Positions 35,918-44,766 of a stretch of 64,000 nt of DNA are shown piece after piece. The position numbers and the translations under genes were made by a program. Origin of the DNA: an uncultured Duncaniella sp. (lineage in GTDB: Bacteria; Bacteroidota; Bacteroidia; Bacteroidales; Muribaculaceae). Every line of letters starts with the position of its first letter. The stretch's first letter is position 1. Location: the NCBI GenBank assembly GCA_910578515.1, contig CAJTQR010000002.1:1-64000 (forward strand). Reading direction: 5' to 3'. The notes below the pieces were generated by a model. The model worked only from the letters and a program-made list of their open reading frames with translations, was not told where the DNA came from and searched no databases.

Positions 35918-35958
35918 CAAAAATATCTTAGGAAGCATGGGGCGTGAAGATATTTTTG
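35918..35958 (-). promoter_or_regulatory. Inverted repeat at the DUF4842-gene transcript start
   Basis: CAAAAATATCT (35918-35928) and its exact complement (35948-35958) form an 11-bp inverted repeat with a 19-base spacer, just downstream of the -7 box. It would be an operator or a hairpin near the 5' end of the mRNA. The remainder of the 106-base leader shows nothing else I can support. Confidence 0.45.
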
Positions 35959-36009
35959 CAAATATACGACCAAATATTACCCCCCCAAATTTTTAACTTA
36001 TATTAACTA
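35957..36009 (-). promoter_or_regulatory. Promoter repeat copy B (TTTG-N19-TATATTTG, G7 tract)
   Basis: On the minus strand TTTG (35986-35989), exactly 19 bases, then TATATTTG (35959-35966) match both consensus halves. The spacer begins with seven G. It should drive the DUF4842 lipoprotein gene with a start near 35952. Confidence 0.8.
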
Positions 36010-36137
36010 TAAATTGCCCGTCTGTAACCTCCGTTAAGTATGATTGGAGCATATATGATATTTTAAGTCAATATGTTAGTGGCTGGTTGGCGCTTTGGAT
36101 AACAGAATCTCCTGATTTATCAAATTTGTAGTGCCGA

Positions 36138-36169
36138 TTTCCAGATTTCCGATGGTTTTGCTATATTTG
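36138..36169 (+). promoter_or_regulatory. rdgB promoter (TTTC-N20-TATATTTG)
   Basis: TATATTTG at 36162-36169 is an exact -7 box; TTTC at 36138-36141 is a near match at -33. The ATG at 36190 is only about 15 bases from the expected start. Confidence 0.65.
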
Positions 36170-36189
36170 TGGAATAAATGTAATGAGTG

Positions 36190-36774
36190 ATGAAAGAAAT
36201 AGTATTTGCTACAAATAATCAACATAAGCTTGGTGAATTGCGTGCCATCGTGGGCGATGGGATGCGCATACTTTCGCTGTCTGAAATAGGGTGTCATGAG
36301 GATATCCCTGAGACAGCCGATACTCTTGAGGGAAATGCCCTGATGAAGGCAAGATATGTGAAGGAGCATTATGGTTACGACTGCTTTGCCGACGATACCG
36401 GACTTATGGTCGACGCTCTCGGGGGAGCACCCGGAGTCTACTCCGCCCGATATGCCGGGCCTGGACACGACAGCGAGGCAAATGTGAATTTATTGCTTGA
36501 GAACATGAAGGGATGCAGTGACCGTTCTGCCCGATTCGTGACTGTGATAGCGCTGCTCATCGGTGAGGAGGAGTTCACCTTTGAGGGTCGTGTGGAAGGT
36601 ATGATTCTCACTGAACGTCACGGCGAAGCCGGATTTGGCTATGACCCTATATTTCAACCGGTGGAGGCCGACTGCTCGTTTGCATGCATGAGCCCCGAGG
36701 CTAAAAATGCAATAAGCCATCGCGGCAGGGCTACCCAAAAGTTGATTGAGAAGCTGAAAACTATTGATATATAA
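36190..36774 (+). CDS. rdgB: RdgB/HAM1 XTP/dITP pyrophosphatase
   Basis: The 194-residue enzyme removes ITP, XTP and their deoxy forms from the nucleotide pool. It starts MKEIVFATNNQHKLGEL, the signature substrate-binding SNNxxK-type motif (here TNNQHK). CFADDTGLMVDALGGAPGVYSARYAG carries the catalytic acidic pair, GFGYDPIF follows, and SHRGRATQKL closes it. The ATG at 36190 is used; an overlapping GTG at 36187 adds one residue only. It is first in a rightward series. Confidence 0.97.
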   Translation: MKEIVFATNNQHKLGELRAIVGDGMRILSLSEIGCHEDIPETADTLEGNALMKARYVKEHYGYDCFADDTGLMVDALGGAPGVYSARYAGPGHDSEANVNLLLENMKGCSDRSARFVTVIALLIGEEEFTFEGRVEGMILTERHGEAGFGYDPIFQPVEADCSFACMSPEAKNAISHRGRATQKLIEKLKTIDI

Positions 36775-36862
36775 TTAATTTCATCGCTGCTGCCTGCAGG
36801 CGACAGTGATGTGTGCAATCTCTTGGCTATTGAGAAGTATCTTCACCATATTTTCGCGCCTT

Positions 36863-39238
36863 ATGGCAAGATTGGTCATGGCTGTGGTAATCAGCCTCCT
36901 GTTGCCGCTATCGGTCTTTGGACAGATGGCGCCGGGGAGCTGGCGGCTCTTTCCGGTTTTTTCAGATGTGTCGCAGATTATGGACACCCCACATTTCCTG
37001 TATTATGTGAGCGAGGGGTGCCTGTATTCATTTGACAAGGATAATGAGGAGACACATATATATAATGGAGCCGGTGACCTGAGTGACAATGGGGTGAAGA
37101 AGATATATTACAACTTTGTCAAGAATTATCTCCTTGTCACATACACCAACGGAAACATCGACCTGCTTTTTGCCGATGGTCAGCGGGTGAATCTCCCCGA
37201 AATCAAGACTGCTCAGATTGATTACCCCAAGGTGATTAATGATGTGAAATTCTCGGGTGATGAAATCTATGTGGCTACATCGTTCGGGCTTGTGGTCTAC
37301 AGCGATAACCGCCACGAAGTCAGGCAGTCGGGGGTATATGGTATCAATATCTCCGCTGTGGCGGTGACTGATGAGGAGATTGTTGTAGTGACCGAAAGCG
37401 GAACCTTTCATGCAGCTCCGCGTGACGGAAGGCTGAATCATTTCAGCGTGTTTGGACAGATTGGTGAAATCAATGGCGAAATCACATGCCTTCATACTCT
37501 TGAATCCTCTCAGGGCAGGCTTTTGGCATCGGTTTCCGGTCGACTTTATTTGCTGCATCTTTCACCGGATGAGGTGATGGATACGAGGGAACTGACCGGA
37601 TATAAGGATGCCGGCAATCTGGCTCCTCTCGCCACAGGTGTATATTTCACACAGTCCGACAGATTATATCTCATGGATTCCACCGGGAATGTCGATGAGG
37701 TATGCGTCATCCCGGAGCCGTTGCGAGGCTCGCATCTCGCCACATTGAAGGGGGCGTCCTCAATCTGGGCTGCATCGCGCGAAGGGGTGGGGGAATACCG
37801 CATCACCGGAGCGGGTCTTGATGTGCTGCATGACCGTTATATCCCTGCGGATGCCACTTCATCAGGAAATATATGTAAGATTTTCCCTCTTTTATCCTCT
37901 CCGTCTGAGTTCTACGCCACCAATTTGGGGATGAATCAGAATCATCCCATGGGGTTAAATGAGGGGTACGGTATAAAGCTCCGTGCCGACCGGGTGGGAC
38001 CTGAGGGTGTGATGCCGTTACGACTGTTTACCAAGGAGGGGGAGGAGGTAGAGAACCCCACATTTGTGGTTGGTGACCCTGACGACCCGTCGGTGATATA
38101 TGTAGGTTCTGCATCGGGAGCCGGTGTGATAGTGACACGTGACGGTAGGGAAGTGGGGCGATTTACCCCTGCGAATTCCACTATGGCTACCGCACGTCCA
38201 TCGCATGCTGTTATTGACGGTGACGGTAATCTATGGGTTGCCGTGTTCACAGCCGACACATCGCTTCCCGCCGTTGCCATACTTCCTGCATCGCGGCGAC
38301 TTGTTGACCCGGCCGAGCTTACGGCTGCCGATTGGGTTAGTCCCGACCTCGGGAGTCATCTCCTCTCGAAGGATGTCCGCATGGTTGTGTGCGGGCAGAC
38401 TGATGTCGCTCTGTTTTTTGACTCGCAGTATATGGGCGGCCTGGTAGGCTACGGTTATGGCTCGCGTGTGGAGGATACCTCTGACGATACACATATAATC
38501 CATGCTCCGCTCCGCGATTCGGATGGCAAGAGTTTCACTCCCGCATTCTTCTATTGTGGAGAGCAGGATAAGCGGGGTTGTATATGGGTGGGGACCTCCG
38601 AAGGTGTGATAGAAATTGTACGTAGCGCCGATTTGCTCAATCCATCCCTTGAAGTGCGCCGCCTCAAGGTGCCGAGGCGCGATGGTTCGGGACTTGCCGA
38701 CTATCTGCTTGGCAGTGAGGATGTCTACGCTATGGCAATCGACAGTTCTGACCGCAAATGGCTCGGGACCAAAAATTCCGGACTCTATCTGGTGAGTGAG
38801 ACAGGCGATGAGGTGCTGGCACATTTCACCACTGATAATTCCCTGCTCCCTTCCAACACTATAACTTCACTTTTTGCTGACCCAAATTCAAATGCAATAT
38901 ATGTTGGAACCCTGTCGGGGTTGGCGGTACACTTCACCGATTCCTCCCCTGCGCGTCCCGATTATTCCGACGTGTACGCCTATCCCAATCCCGTTACTCC
39001 CGATTTTACCGGTTTTGTGACCATAACCGGGCTTATGGAGGATTCATTGCTGAAAATTGTGGATAGTTCCATGCATCTTGTGGCGCAGCTTCATTCCGAA
39101 GGGGGAATGGCTCAGTGGGACCTCCTGACCGTAGGCGGAAGCCGTGTGAAAAGCGGGGTATATTACGTCCTTGCATCTACAGGTGCATCTTCATCATCCG
39201 CAGCCGATGTCGTGGCTAAAATTCTGGTGATAAACTAA
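36863..39238 (+). CDS. porZ: PorZ-like two-propeller protein with sorting-type C-terminal domain
   Basis: The 791-residue protein has a signal peptide (MARLVMAVVISLLLPLSVFGQ, cleavage after about residue 20; I split it here as MARLVMAVVIS and LLLPLSVFG). Two beta-propeller regions follow, with blades such as DEIYVATSFGLVVYSD and RKWLGTKNSGLYLVSE. The last 90 residues start at AYPNPVTPDF and form a type IX-style C-terminal domain. This is the PorZ architecture, a surface component that hands anionic LPS to the type IX sortase. The ATG at 36863 is chosen because it begins the signal peptide. No other por gene lies in the window. A general propeller sensor is the alternative. Confidence 0.75.
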   Translation: MARLVMAVVISLLLPLSVFGQMAPGSWRLFPVFSDVSQIMDTPHFLYYVSEGCLYSFDKDNEETHIYNGAGDLSDNGVKKIYYNFVKNYLLVTYTNGNIDLLFADGQRVNLPEIKTAQIDYPKVINDVKFSGDEIYVATSFGLVVYSDNRHEVRQSGVYGINISAVAVTDEEIVVVTESGTFHAAPRDGRLNHFSVFGQIGEINGEITCLHTLESSQGRLLASVSGRLYLLHLSPDEVMDTRELTGYKDAGNLAPLATGVYFTQSDRLYLMDSTGNVDEVCVIPEPLRGSHLATLKGASSIWAASREGVGEYRITGAGLDVLHDRYIPADATSSGNICKIFPLLSSPSEFYATNLGMNQNHPMGLNEGYGIKLRADRVGPEGVMPLRLFTKEGEEVENPTFVVGDPDDPSVIYVGSASGAGVIVTRDGREVGRFTPANSTMATARPSHAVIDGDGNLWVAVFTADTSLPAVAILPASRRLVDPAELTAADWVSPDLGSHLLSKDVRMVVCGQTDVALFFDSQYMGGLVGYGYGSRVEDTSDDTHIIHAPLRDSDGKSFTPAFFYCGEQDKRGCIWVGTSEGVIEIVRSADLLNPSLEVRRLKVPRRDGSGLADYLLGSEDVYAMAIDSSDRKWLGTKNSGLYLVSETGDEVLAHFTTDNSLLPSNTITSLFADPNSNAIYVGTLSGLAVHFTDSSPARPDYSDVYAYPNPVTPDFTGFVTITGLMEDSLLKIVDSSMHLVAQLHSEGGMAQWDLLTVGGSRVKSGVYYVLASTGASSSSAADVVAKILVIN

Positions 39239-39312
39239 GCAGATTTTAGAGGATGTTTAAAAACAAATTCCAAAACTTAGGGCGGGTGAAATCTGTTTTT
39301 ACAGAAAGTTGT

Positions 39313-39342
39313 GCGCTCTTGCGGGAGTGCCGGATTTTTTTT
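39313..39342 (+). terminator. Possible terminator after porZ
   Basis: GCGCTC and GAGTGC (39313-39318, 39325-39330) pair with one G-U, and a T-run follows at 39335-39342. The run begins four bases after the stem, so strength is uncertain. Confidence 0.45.
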
Positions 39343-39343
39343 G

Positions 39344-39351
39344 TAAATTTG
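39344..39351 (+). promoter_or_regulatory. Promoter -7 box (TAAATTTG)
   Basis: An exact TAnnTTTG match 32 bases before the ATG at 39383. TTG at 39319-39321 is 22 bases upstream, slightly far. Confidence 0.55.
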
Positions 39352-39382
39352 ATGTGAAAATCAGTTCGATAATTTCGATAAT

Positions 39383-39907
39383 ATGGAAATTCTGAAATAT
39401 AGCGATGATAACGACCGCAGTTATGGTGCTGCCGGTATGGCGATAGGTCTGGTGGTGTATGATGGCGAGGATATGCTCTCGTCAATCTCCATCGACGGTG
39501 ACCCGAATGAAATGGTGAGCCTGTCGCCCGATTTCTATTTTGCAGGTAACCCCGGCGTTTCGGCAAAGACTGCCTGGAATCAGATACTTAAGAATTACAA
39601 TCTCGGCATAGCGATGCTTATGTCCAATCTTCTCTGTCGTAACCTCGTGATGCGGCGCATGAACATTTCAGACGAAATGCGTAAATTCCTTCACTCGCTT
39701 GCCATGGAGGAGGGACATGACTCATGCTCGCTTGAGGATGATGAGATTGAGCGCCTGTTCAACAAGAATCTGAGCTATCTTACCCGCGTGTTCTCCCATC
39801 ATGGAGTGCAGTCGGTGGCTCATGATTTTGCTGCACAGCTCCTTTCGCGCCGCTCGCTGTCGCGACTTGATGTGATGGAGCAGCTGGCATCATTGCGCAT
39901 GCTCTGA
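39383..39907 (+). CDS. Conserved hypothetical protein
   Basis: The 174-residue protein has no signal peptide or membrane helix and should be cytoplasmic. The first half is beta-rich (MAIGLVVYDGEDMLSSISID); the second half is helical with several R/E heptad-like stretches and a His pair (FSHHGVQSVAHDF). I do not recognise a characterised family, though it has the look of a Bacteroidales-conserved protein. It has its own promoter and is 68 bases before manA, so they may be cotranscribed. Confidence 0.75.
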   Translation: MEILKYSDDNDRSYGAAGMAIGLVVYDGEDMLSSISIDGDPNEMVSLSPDFYFAGNPGVSAKTAWNQILKNYNLGIAMLMSNLLCRNLVMRRMNISDEMRKFLHSLAMEEGHDSCSLEDDEIERLFNKNLSYLTRVFSHHGVQSVAHDFAAQLLSRRSLSRLDVMEQLASLRML

Positions 39908-39975
39908 TTGGAGGTCTGACGTCACGGATACATTTACTATTATACATATATATTTTTTCAATTCTAACAGGTACA

Positions 39976-40929
39976 ATGATTGAACAACCAATCCATTTCG
40001 CACCCTATCTCAAGTCAGTGATATGGGGTGGCGAGAGAATCGCGCCGTATAAAGGCATTACCACCACGCAGGAGCAGATAGGTGAGAGCTGGGAGCTTTC
40101 AGCTGTCCCCGGTCATGTCTCGGTGGTTGACCGTGGTCCTCTCGCAGGAAAAACGTTGACAGAGCTGATTGATGAGTACAAAGAGCAACTTGTGGGAAAG
40201 CCGAACTATGAGAAATATGGCAACAATTTCCCTCTGCTCGTGAAACTGATTGATGCGCGCGCCGACCTTTCGGTTCAGGTGCATCCTGATGATGAACTGG
40301 CATTCAAACGCCACAACTGCCCTGGCAAGACTGAGATGTGGCACATCATCGAGACTGCTCCCGATGCACGTATTTATGCCGGTCTGAGTGAGCAAATCAC
40401 TCCCGATGAATATGAAAAGCGAGTGGCCGACAACACTATAATGGATGTGATAGCCGGCTATGACTCCACTGCCGGAGATACTTTCTATCTCCCCGCAGGC
40501 CGCATTCACGCCATAGGTGCGGGTAATCTTCTTGCCGAAATCCAGCAGACCAGCGATATCACTTACCGTATATATGATTACGACCGTCGCGATAAGGATG
40601 GCAATCCACGTGAGCTCCACACAGAGCAGGCGCGCGATGCCATAGACTACACCGTATATCCTACTTACAAGAGCGACCCTGTGGGCGATGACCTTGCCAA
40701 CTGCAAGTACTTCGACGTGCGCCGTATGAATCTCTCATCCGTGAGTCAGGCTGTGAATCACGACCGTGATTCATTCACCATCATAATGTGTCTGCATGGC
40801 GAGGGTGAAATCAATTATAGCGGCGATGCGCCGGTTCATATCCGCCAGGGTGAGACGCTTCTATTCCCCGCTACCATGACTGATATCTCAGCCTCCGGAT
40901 TAGGCGAACTTATTACCGTACAGAGCTAA
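39976..40929 (+). CDS. manA: Mannose-6-phosphate isomerase, class I
   Basis: The zinc enzyme interconverts mannose-6-P and fructose-6-P, linking mannose use and GDP-mannose supply to glycolysis. The 317-residue length is that of the short Bacillus/Bacteroides form. Zinc ligands are visible in VQVHPDDELA (His, with Glu following in KTEMWHI) and in LPAGRIHAIGAG. The FAPYLKSVIWGGERIAPYKG opening is typical. Confidence 0.93.
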   Translation: MIEQPIHFAPYLKSVIWGGERIAPYKGITTTQEQIGESWELSAVPGHVSVVDRGPLAGKTLTELIDEYKEQLVGKPNYEKYGNNFPLLVKLIDARADLSVQVHPDDELAFKRHNCPGKTEMWHIIETAPDARIYAGLSEQITPDEYEKRVADNTIMDVIAGYDSTAGDTFYLPAGRIHAIGAGNLLAEIQQTSDITYRIYDYDRRDKDGNPRELHTEQARDAIDYTVYPTYKSDPVGDDLANCKYFDVRRMNLSSVSQAVNHDRDSFTIIMCLHGEGEINYSGDAPVHIRQGETLLFPATMTDISASGLGELITVQS

Positions 40930-40994
40930 AAGCTCGTTACATCTCAATCTCTCTCAGAGATATTTGACGAACTATACAGCTGATTCTTATCATT

Positions 40995-41030
40995 AATCCC
41001 GTGCCATATATACATATATGGTGCGGGATT
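40995..41030. terminator. Bidirectional hairpin between manA and folK
   Basis: Sixteen-base arms (40995-41010 and 41015-41030) pair with two wobble pairs around a 4-base loop. The hairpin overlaps the last base of the folK stop codon. Flanking T-runs are weak on both strands. Confidence 0.55.
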
Positions 41031-41530
41031 TAATCTGTCCTCCCGTCAAGCGTGGCTGCGAGTTGTGCTGCGGTGATATGCAGCTCCGGATGGGTCCACG
41101 CAGGAGCGAGCTCCTTCATGGGTATGAGTACAAAGTCGCGCAGGTGCATTCTCGGATGTGGCAACGTAAGCTCAGGAGTCCTGACTATAATTTCATCTAC
41201 CGCTATGAGGTCAATGTCAATGGCACGGTCTATATAATTGCCATTAGAGTCGCGGTGAGGTGACGGGTCAATGGACTTCTCAATCTCCTGCAGACGCTTT
41301 AGAAGTCTCAGAAGGGAGGCGGGATTTGTTTCCTGTCTTGGTGCATCTATCGCAACCCCGAGATTGAGGAATTTATGTTCCGACTCAAAACCCCATGGTT
41401 CCGTCTCCACCGGTGCCGAACATCTCACATCCGCATCAGGAAACGCGGAATTGACAGCGGCGACCGCCTGCCCGATGAGAGCTTGACGGTCGCCGTTGTT
41501 TGAACCTATATTTATATATATTACAGGCAT
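41030..41530 (-). CDS. folK: 2-amino-4-hydroxy-6-hydroxymethyldihydropteridine pyrophosphokinase
   Basis: The enzyme activates the pterin for folate synthesis. The 166-residue protein opens with YINIGSNNGDR and has the pterin-binding PVETEPWGFESEHKFLN. The catalytic segment is RAIDIDLIAVDEI, with two Asp for Mg, and LPHPRMHLRDFVLIPM follows. It is 42 bases after infB and probably the last gene of that operon. Confidence 0.95.
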   Translation of the reverse strand: MPVIYINIGSNNGDRQALIGQAVAAVNSAFPDADVRCSAPVETEPWGFESEHKFLNLGVAIDAPRQETNPASLLRLLKRLQEIEKSIDPSPHRDSNGNYIDRAIDIDLIAVDEIIVRTPELTLPHPRMHLRDFVLIPMKELAPAWTHPELHITAAQLAATLDGRTD

Positions 41531-41572
41531 TTTTTCATATTGAAGCGTGTGGTCTTTATTACCACACTCCTG

Positions 41573-44500
41573 TTAGAGTGATTTCTTAACTTCCACTTCT
41601 TCGTAGCCTTCAATGATATCATGTTCCTGAATATCATTGTATCCGGCAATTGAGAGACCGCAGTCGTAACCTGAAGTCACTTCCTTGACATCATCCTTCA
41701 TACGTTTGAGTGAGCCAAGCTCGCCGGTGTAGCGTACTATACCGTCGCGAATCAAGCGCACCTTGCAGCCTCGCTTGAGCTTGCCTTCACGCACGATTGC
41801 ACCAGCAATTGTTCCCACCTTGGAGATATGGAATGTCTGAAGCACTTCGGCAGTACCGATGACTTCCTCCTTGATTTCCGGAGCAAGCATACCTTCCATA
41901 GCGTCCTTAACTTCCTCAATCGCCTGATAGATTACCGAGTAGAGACGGATTTCTACACCGTCGCGCTCTGCCGCACGGCGAGCTGCCTGCGACGGACGCA
42001 CCTGGAAGCCGATGATGATGGCATCTGAGGCGGCTGCGAGTGTGACGTCGCTCTCTGAGATGGCACCGACAGCCTTGTGGAGCACATTGATTTTGACTTC
42101 CTCGGTTGAAAGCTTGATGAGTGAGTCGGAAAGAGCTTCGATTGAACCGTCCACGTCACCTTTGACGATGATGTTGAGTTCATGGAAGTTACCGATGGCG
42201 CGGCGGCGACCGATTTCCTCAAGAGTGGTACGCTTCGAGGTGCGAAGACCGAGTTCACGCTGCAGCTGTTCACGCTTGGTGGCGATTTCGCGGGCTTCCT
42301 GTTCAGTCTCCATCACATTGAATGTGTCGCCTGCGGTAGGAGCACCGTTCAAACCGAGTATAAGGGTAGGTTCGGCCGGACCGGCTTCGGTGATACGCTG
42401 GTTACGTTCGTTGAACATAGCCTTCACCTTACCGAAGTGAGTACCTGCCAGAATGGTGTCGCCGACGCGGAGAGTACCGTTCTGCACGAGCACGGTGGCT
42501 ACGTAACCACGACCCTTGTCGAGCGATGATTCGATGATTGAACCTGTGGCACGGCGGTTGGGATTAGCCTTGAGGTCGAGGAGTTCGGCTTCGAGAAGCA
42601 CCTTCTCCATGAGTTCCTCCACGCCGATACCCTTTTTGGCTGAGATATCCTGCGACTGGTATTTACCGCCCCATTCTTCCACAAGGTAGTTCATCTGAGC
42701 GAGTTCCTCCTTGATTTTGTCAGGGTTGGCGGCCGGCTTATCTATCTTGTTGATTGCGAATACGATGGGCACACCTGCAGCCGAAGCATGGTTGATAGCT
42801 TCGACAGTCTGAGGCATCACATTGTCATCGGCGGCAACGATGATGATACAGAGGTCGGTCACCTTGGCACCACGTGCACGCATTGCGGTAAATGCTTCGT
42901 GACCCGGGGTGTCGAGGAATGTGATGTGACGACCGTCAGAGAGGGTCACGTTATAAGCGCCGATATGCTGGGTGATACCTCCGGCCTCGCCGGCAATCAC
43001 GTTTGCGTTTCGGATATAGTCGAGCAGTGAGGTCTTACCGTGGTCAACGTGTCCCATCACTGTCACAATCGGCGGACGGGTTACGAGTTCCTCATCTGAA
43101 TCCTCTTCCTGATGGATGGCTTCTACCACTTCGGCCGATACATATTCGGTCTTGAATCCGAATTCATCAGCCACAATGTTGATGGTTTCTGCATCCAGAC
43201 GCTGGTTGATTGACACCATAACGCCAAGATTCATACAGGTGGCTATGACATTGTTGATGGGCACATCCATCATCACGGCAAGGTCATTGGCGGTCACAAA
43301 TTCGGTGAGCTTCAGTACCTTGCTCTCGGCTGCTGCTTCGGCTGCAGCCTCATTTGCACGGCTTGCGAATGCCTCGCGCTTCTCTTTACGCCACTTGGCA
43401 CCCTTCTTCTGACCCTTGTCCTTGCTGGTCAGACGGGCGAGAGTCTCGCGCACCTGCTTCTGTACATCTTCTTCGTTGACCTCTGTGTGGAGCGGACGCT
43501 TGTTGCGGTCCTTTCCACGTCCACGGTCATTACCGCCACGGTGATTTCCACCGCCGTTGTTGTTATTGTTGTTGTTACCTCCGCCGCGGTTGTCAGAACC
43601 TTGGTTGAGGGTCTTTTCAATATCGATTTTCTCCTTACCTCCTATGCGGCGGCGCTTCTTGCGGTCGCCGTTCTGTGAGGCATTTCCGTTACCCTGGGTG
43701 GCACGGTCCTTGGCGATGCGCTCGTTGCGGCGCTCCTCCTTGGTCTTTTTCTTGGGACGGGTGGACTGGTTGAGCGCGTTAAGGTCAATATGACCCACAA
43801 TCTTCGGACCATTGACTGTCACATCTATTGAGATATGATTCGACTCTTCATCTGTAGTAGATGCAGTGGGTGCTTCAGCGGCAGTCTGAGCCGGCTTGGC
43901 TGGCTTGTTCTGTGGAGCGTTGTTACGGGGTCCGTTCTTGGGACTCTGCCCCTGATTGGTTTCAGATGTTTGTTGTTTCACGTTGCTATTGTTCTCAACC
44001 TTGTTATCCTGTTTTTCCGCCTCTTTCTTTGGCGCGGGTGCCGAGGGAGTTGCTTGAGCCTTAGGTGCGGGAGCTTCAGCAGGAGTTTCCTTTTTCGGTG
44101 TCTCTGCCACCGGAGCCGGAGCGGGTGCGGGTGCAGCCTTAGGTGCTTCCTGTGCTTTTGGCTTTTCGGGAGCGGGCGCAGGAGCGGGGGCAGGTGCCGG
44201 AGTCGCCGGGGCTTCAGCCTTCGGTTTCTCGACAGCCGGAGCGGGTGCAGGGGCTGGCGCCGGAGCAGGTGCGGGTGCAGCTGCTTCGGTCTTCACCTTG
44301 GGCTCTTCCGGTTCCTTGGTGACTATGGGGTTATTGTTCTTGTCAAGTTTTATATGTCCTAACACACGGATTCCGGGTGCGGTAGCAGCGGGCTTTTCCG
44401 GTTCCTCCTTCACGGGGGCGGGGGCAGCGGCGTGTGTGCTTTCGGGTTTTCCCTGAGTGGTGTTATTGTTGTTACCGTTTCTGATTTTGGCTATGCGGTC

Positions 44501-44668
44501 TTTATCAGGTTGAAACGCTTCCACCAAAATGGCGTAAGAGGCATCGTCCAGTCGGGTGTTGGGACTGGTGGCATCGATGGTTATACCCTTTTTTTGCAAC
44601 TGTTCGACCACGGTTGAAATCGAGACGTTGAATTCTTTTGCAGCTTGACTTATTTTTATTCTCGGCAT
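41573..44668 (-). CDS. infB: Translation initiation factor IF-2
   Basis: The GTPase places initiator tRNA on the 30S subunit. The 1031-residue protein starts MPRIKISQAAKEFNVS, the IF-2 N-terminal domain; a 26-residue upstream extension to 44746 is not family-like. A very long low-complexity linker (about 100-440) follows, first alanine/proline-rich (many PAPA units), then Asn/Gly/Arg-rich (NNNNNNNGGGN type). The G domain has GHVDHGKTSLL, DTPGHEAF and NKIDKP, then domains II-IV. It is in the rimP-nusA-infB-folK operon. Confidence 0.98.
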   Translation of the reverse strand: MPRIKISQAAKEFNVSISTVVEQLQKKGITIDATSPNTRLDDASYAILVEAFQPDKDRIAKIRNGNNNNTTQGKPESTHAAAPAPVKEEPEKPAATAPGIRVLGHIKLDKNNNPIVTKEPEEPKVKTEAAAPAPAPAPAPAPAPAVEKPKAEAPATPAPAPAPAPAPEKPKAQEAPKAAPAPAPAPVAETPKKETPAEAPAPKAQATPSAPAPKKEAEKQDNKVENNSNVKQQTSETNQGQSPKNGPRNNAPQNKPAKPAQTAAEAPTASTTDEESNHISIDVTVNGPKIVGHIDLNALNQSTRPKKKTKEERRNERIAKDRATQGNGNASQNGDRKKRRRIGGKEKIDIEKTLNQGSDNRGGGNNNNNNNGGGNHRGGNDRGRGKDRNKRPLHTEVNEEDVQKQVRETLARLTSKDKGQKKGAKWRKEKREAFASRANEAAAEAAAESKVLKLTEFVTANDLAVMMDVPINNVIATCMNLGVMVSINQRLDAETINIVADEFGFKTEYVSAEVVEAIHQEEDSDEELVTRPPIVTVMGHVDHGKTSLLDYIRNANVIAGEAGGITQHIGAYNVTLSDGRHITFLDTPGHEAFTAMRARGAKVTDLCIIIVAADDNVMPQTVEAINHASAAGVPIVFAINKIDKPAANPDKIKEELAQMNYLVEEWGGKYQSQDISAKKGIGVEELMEKVLLEAELLDLKANPNRRATGSIIESSLDKGRGYVATVLVQNGTLRVGDTILAGTHFGKVKAMFNERNQRITEAGPAEPTLILGLNGAPTAGDTFNVMETEQEAREIATKREQLQRELGLRTSKRTTLEEIGRRRAIGNFHELNIIVKGDVDGSIEALSDSLIKLSTEEVKINVLHKAVGAISESDVTLAAASDAIIIGFQVRPSQAARRAAERDGVEIRLYSVIYQAIEEVKDAMEGMLAPEIKEEVIGTAEVLQTFHISKVGTIAGAIVREGKLKRGCKVRLIRDGIVRYTGELGSLKRMKDDVKEVTSGYDCGLSIAGYNDIQEHDIIEGYEEVEVKKSL

Positions 44669-44766
44669 TATAGGGAGTTTGGTTATTTTATCTGTTTCGT
44701 TTAGTTCACATATACACACACGCACATACGCACGCTTATCCCGCACCGTTGCAGAGGGGCTTTGGC

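Noticed and set aside
43490..43620. Simple-sequence repeat in the infB region
   Set aside because: The repeated GTT/ATT units encode the Asn/Gly-rich linker of IF-2 in frame, so they are coding low complexity rather than a separate repeat element.
43835..44362. 175-codon Cys/Arg/Ser-rich frame on the plus strand
   Set aside because: It is the complement of the Pro/Ala-rich linker of infB; low complexity explains its openness.
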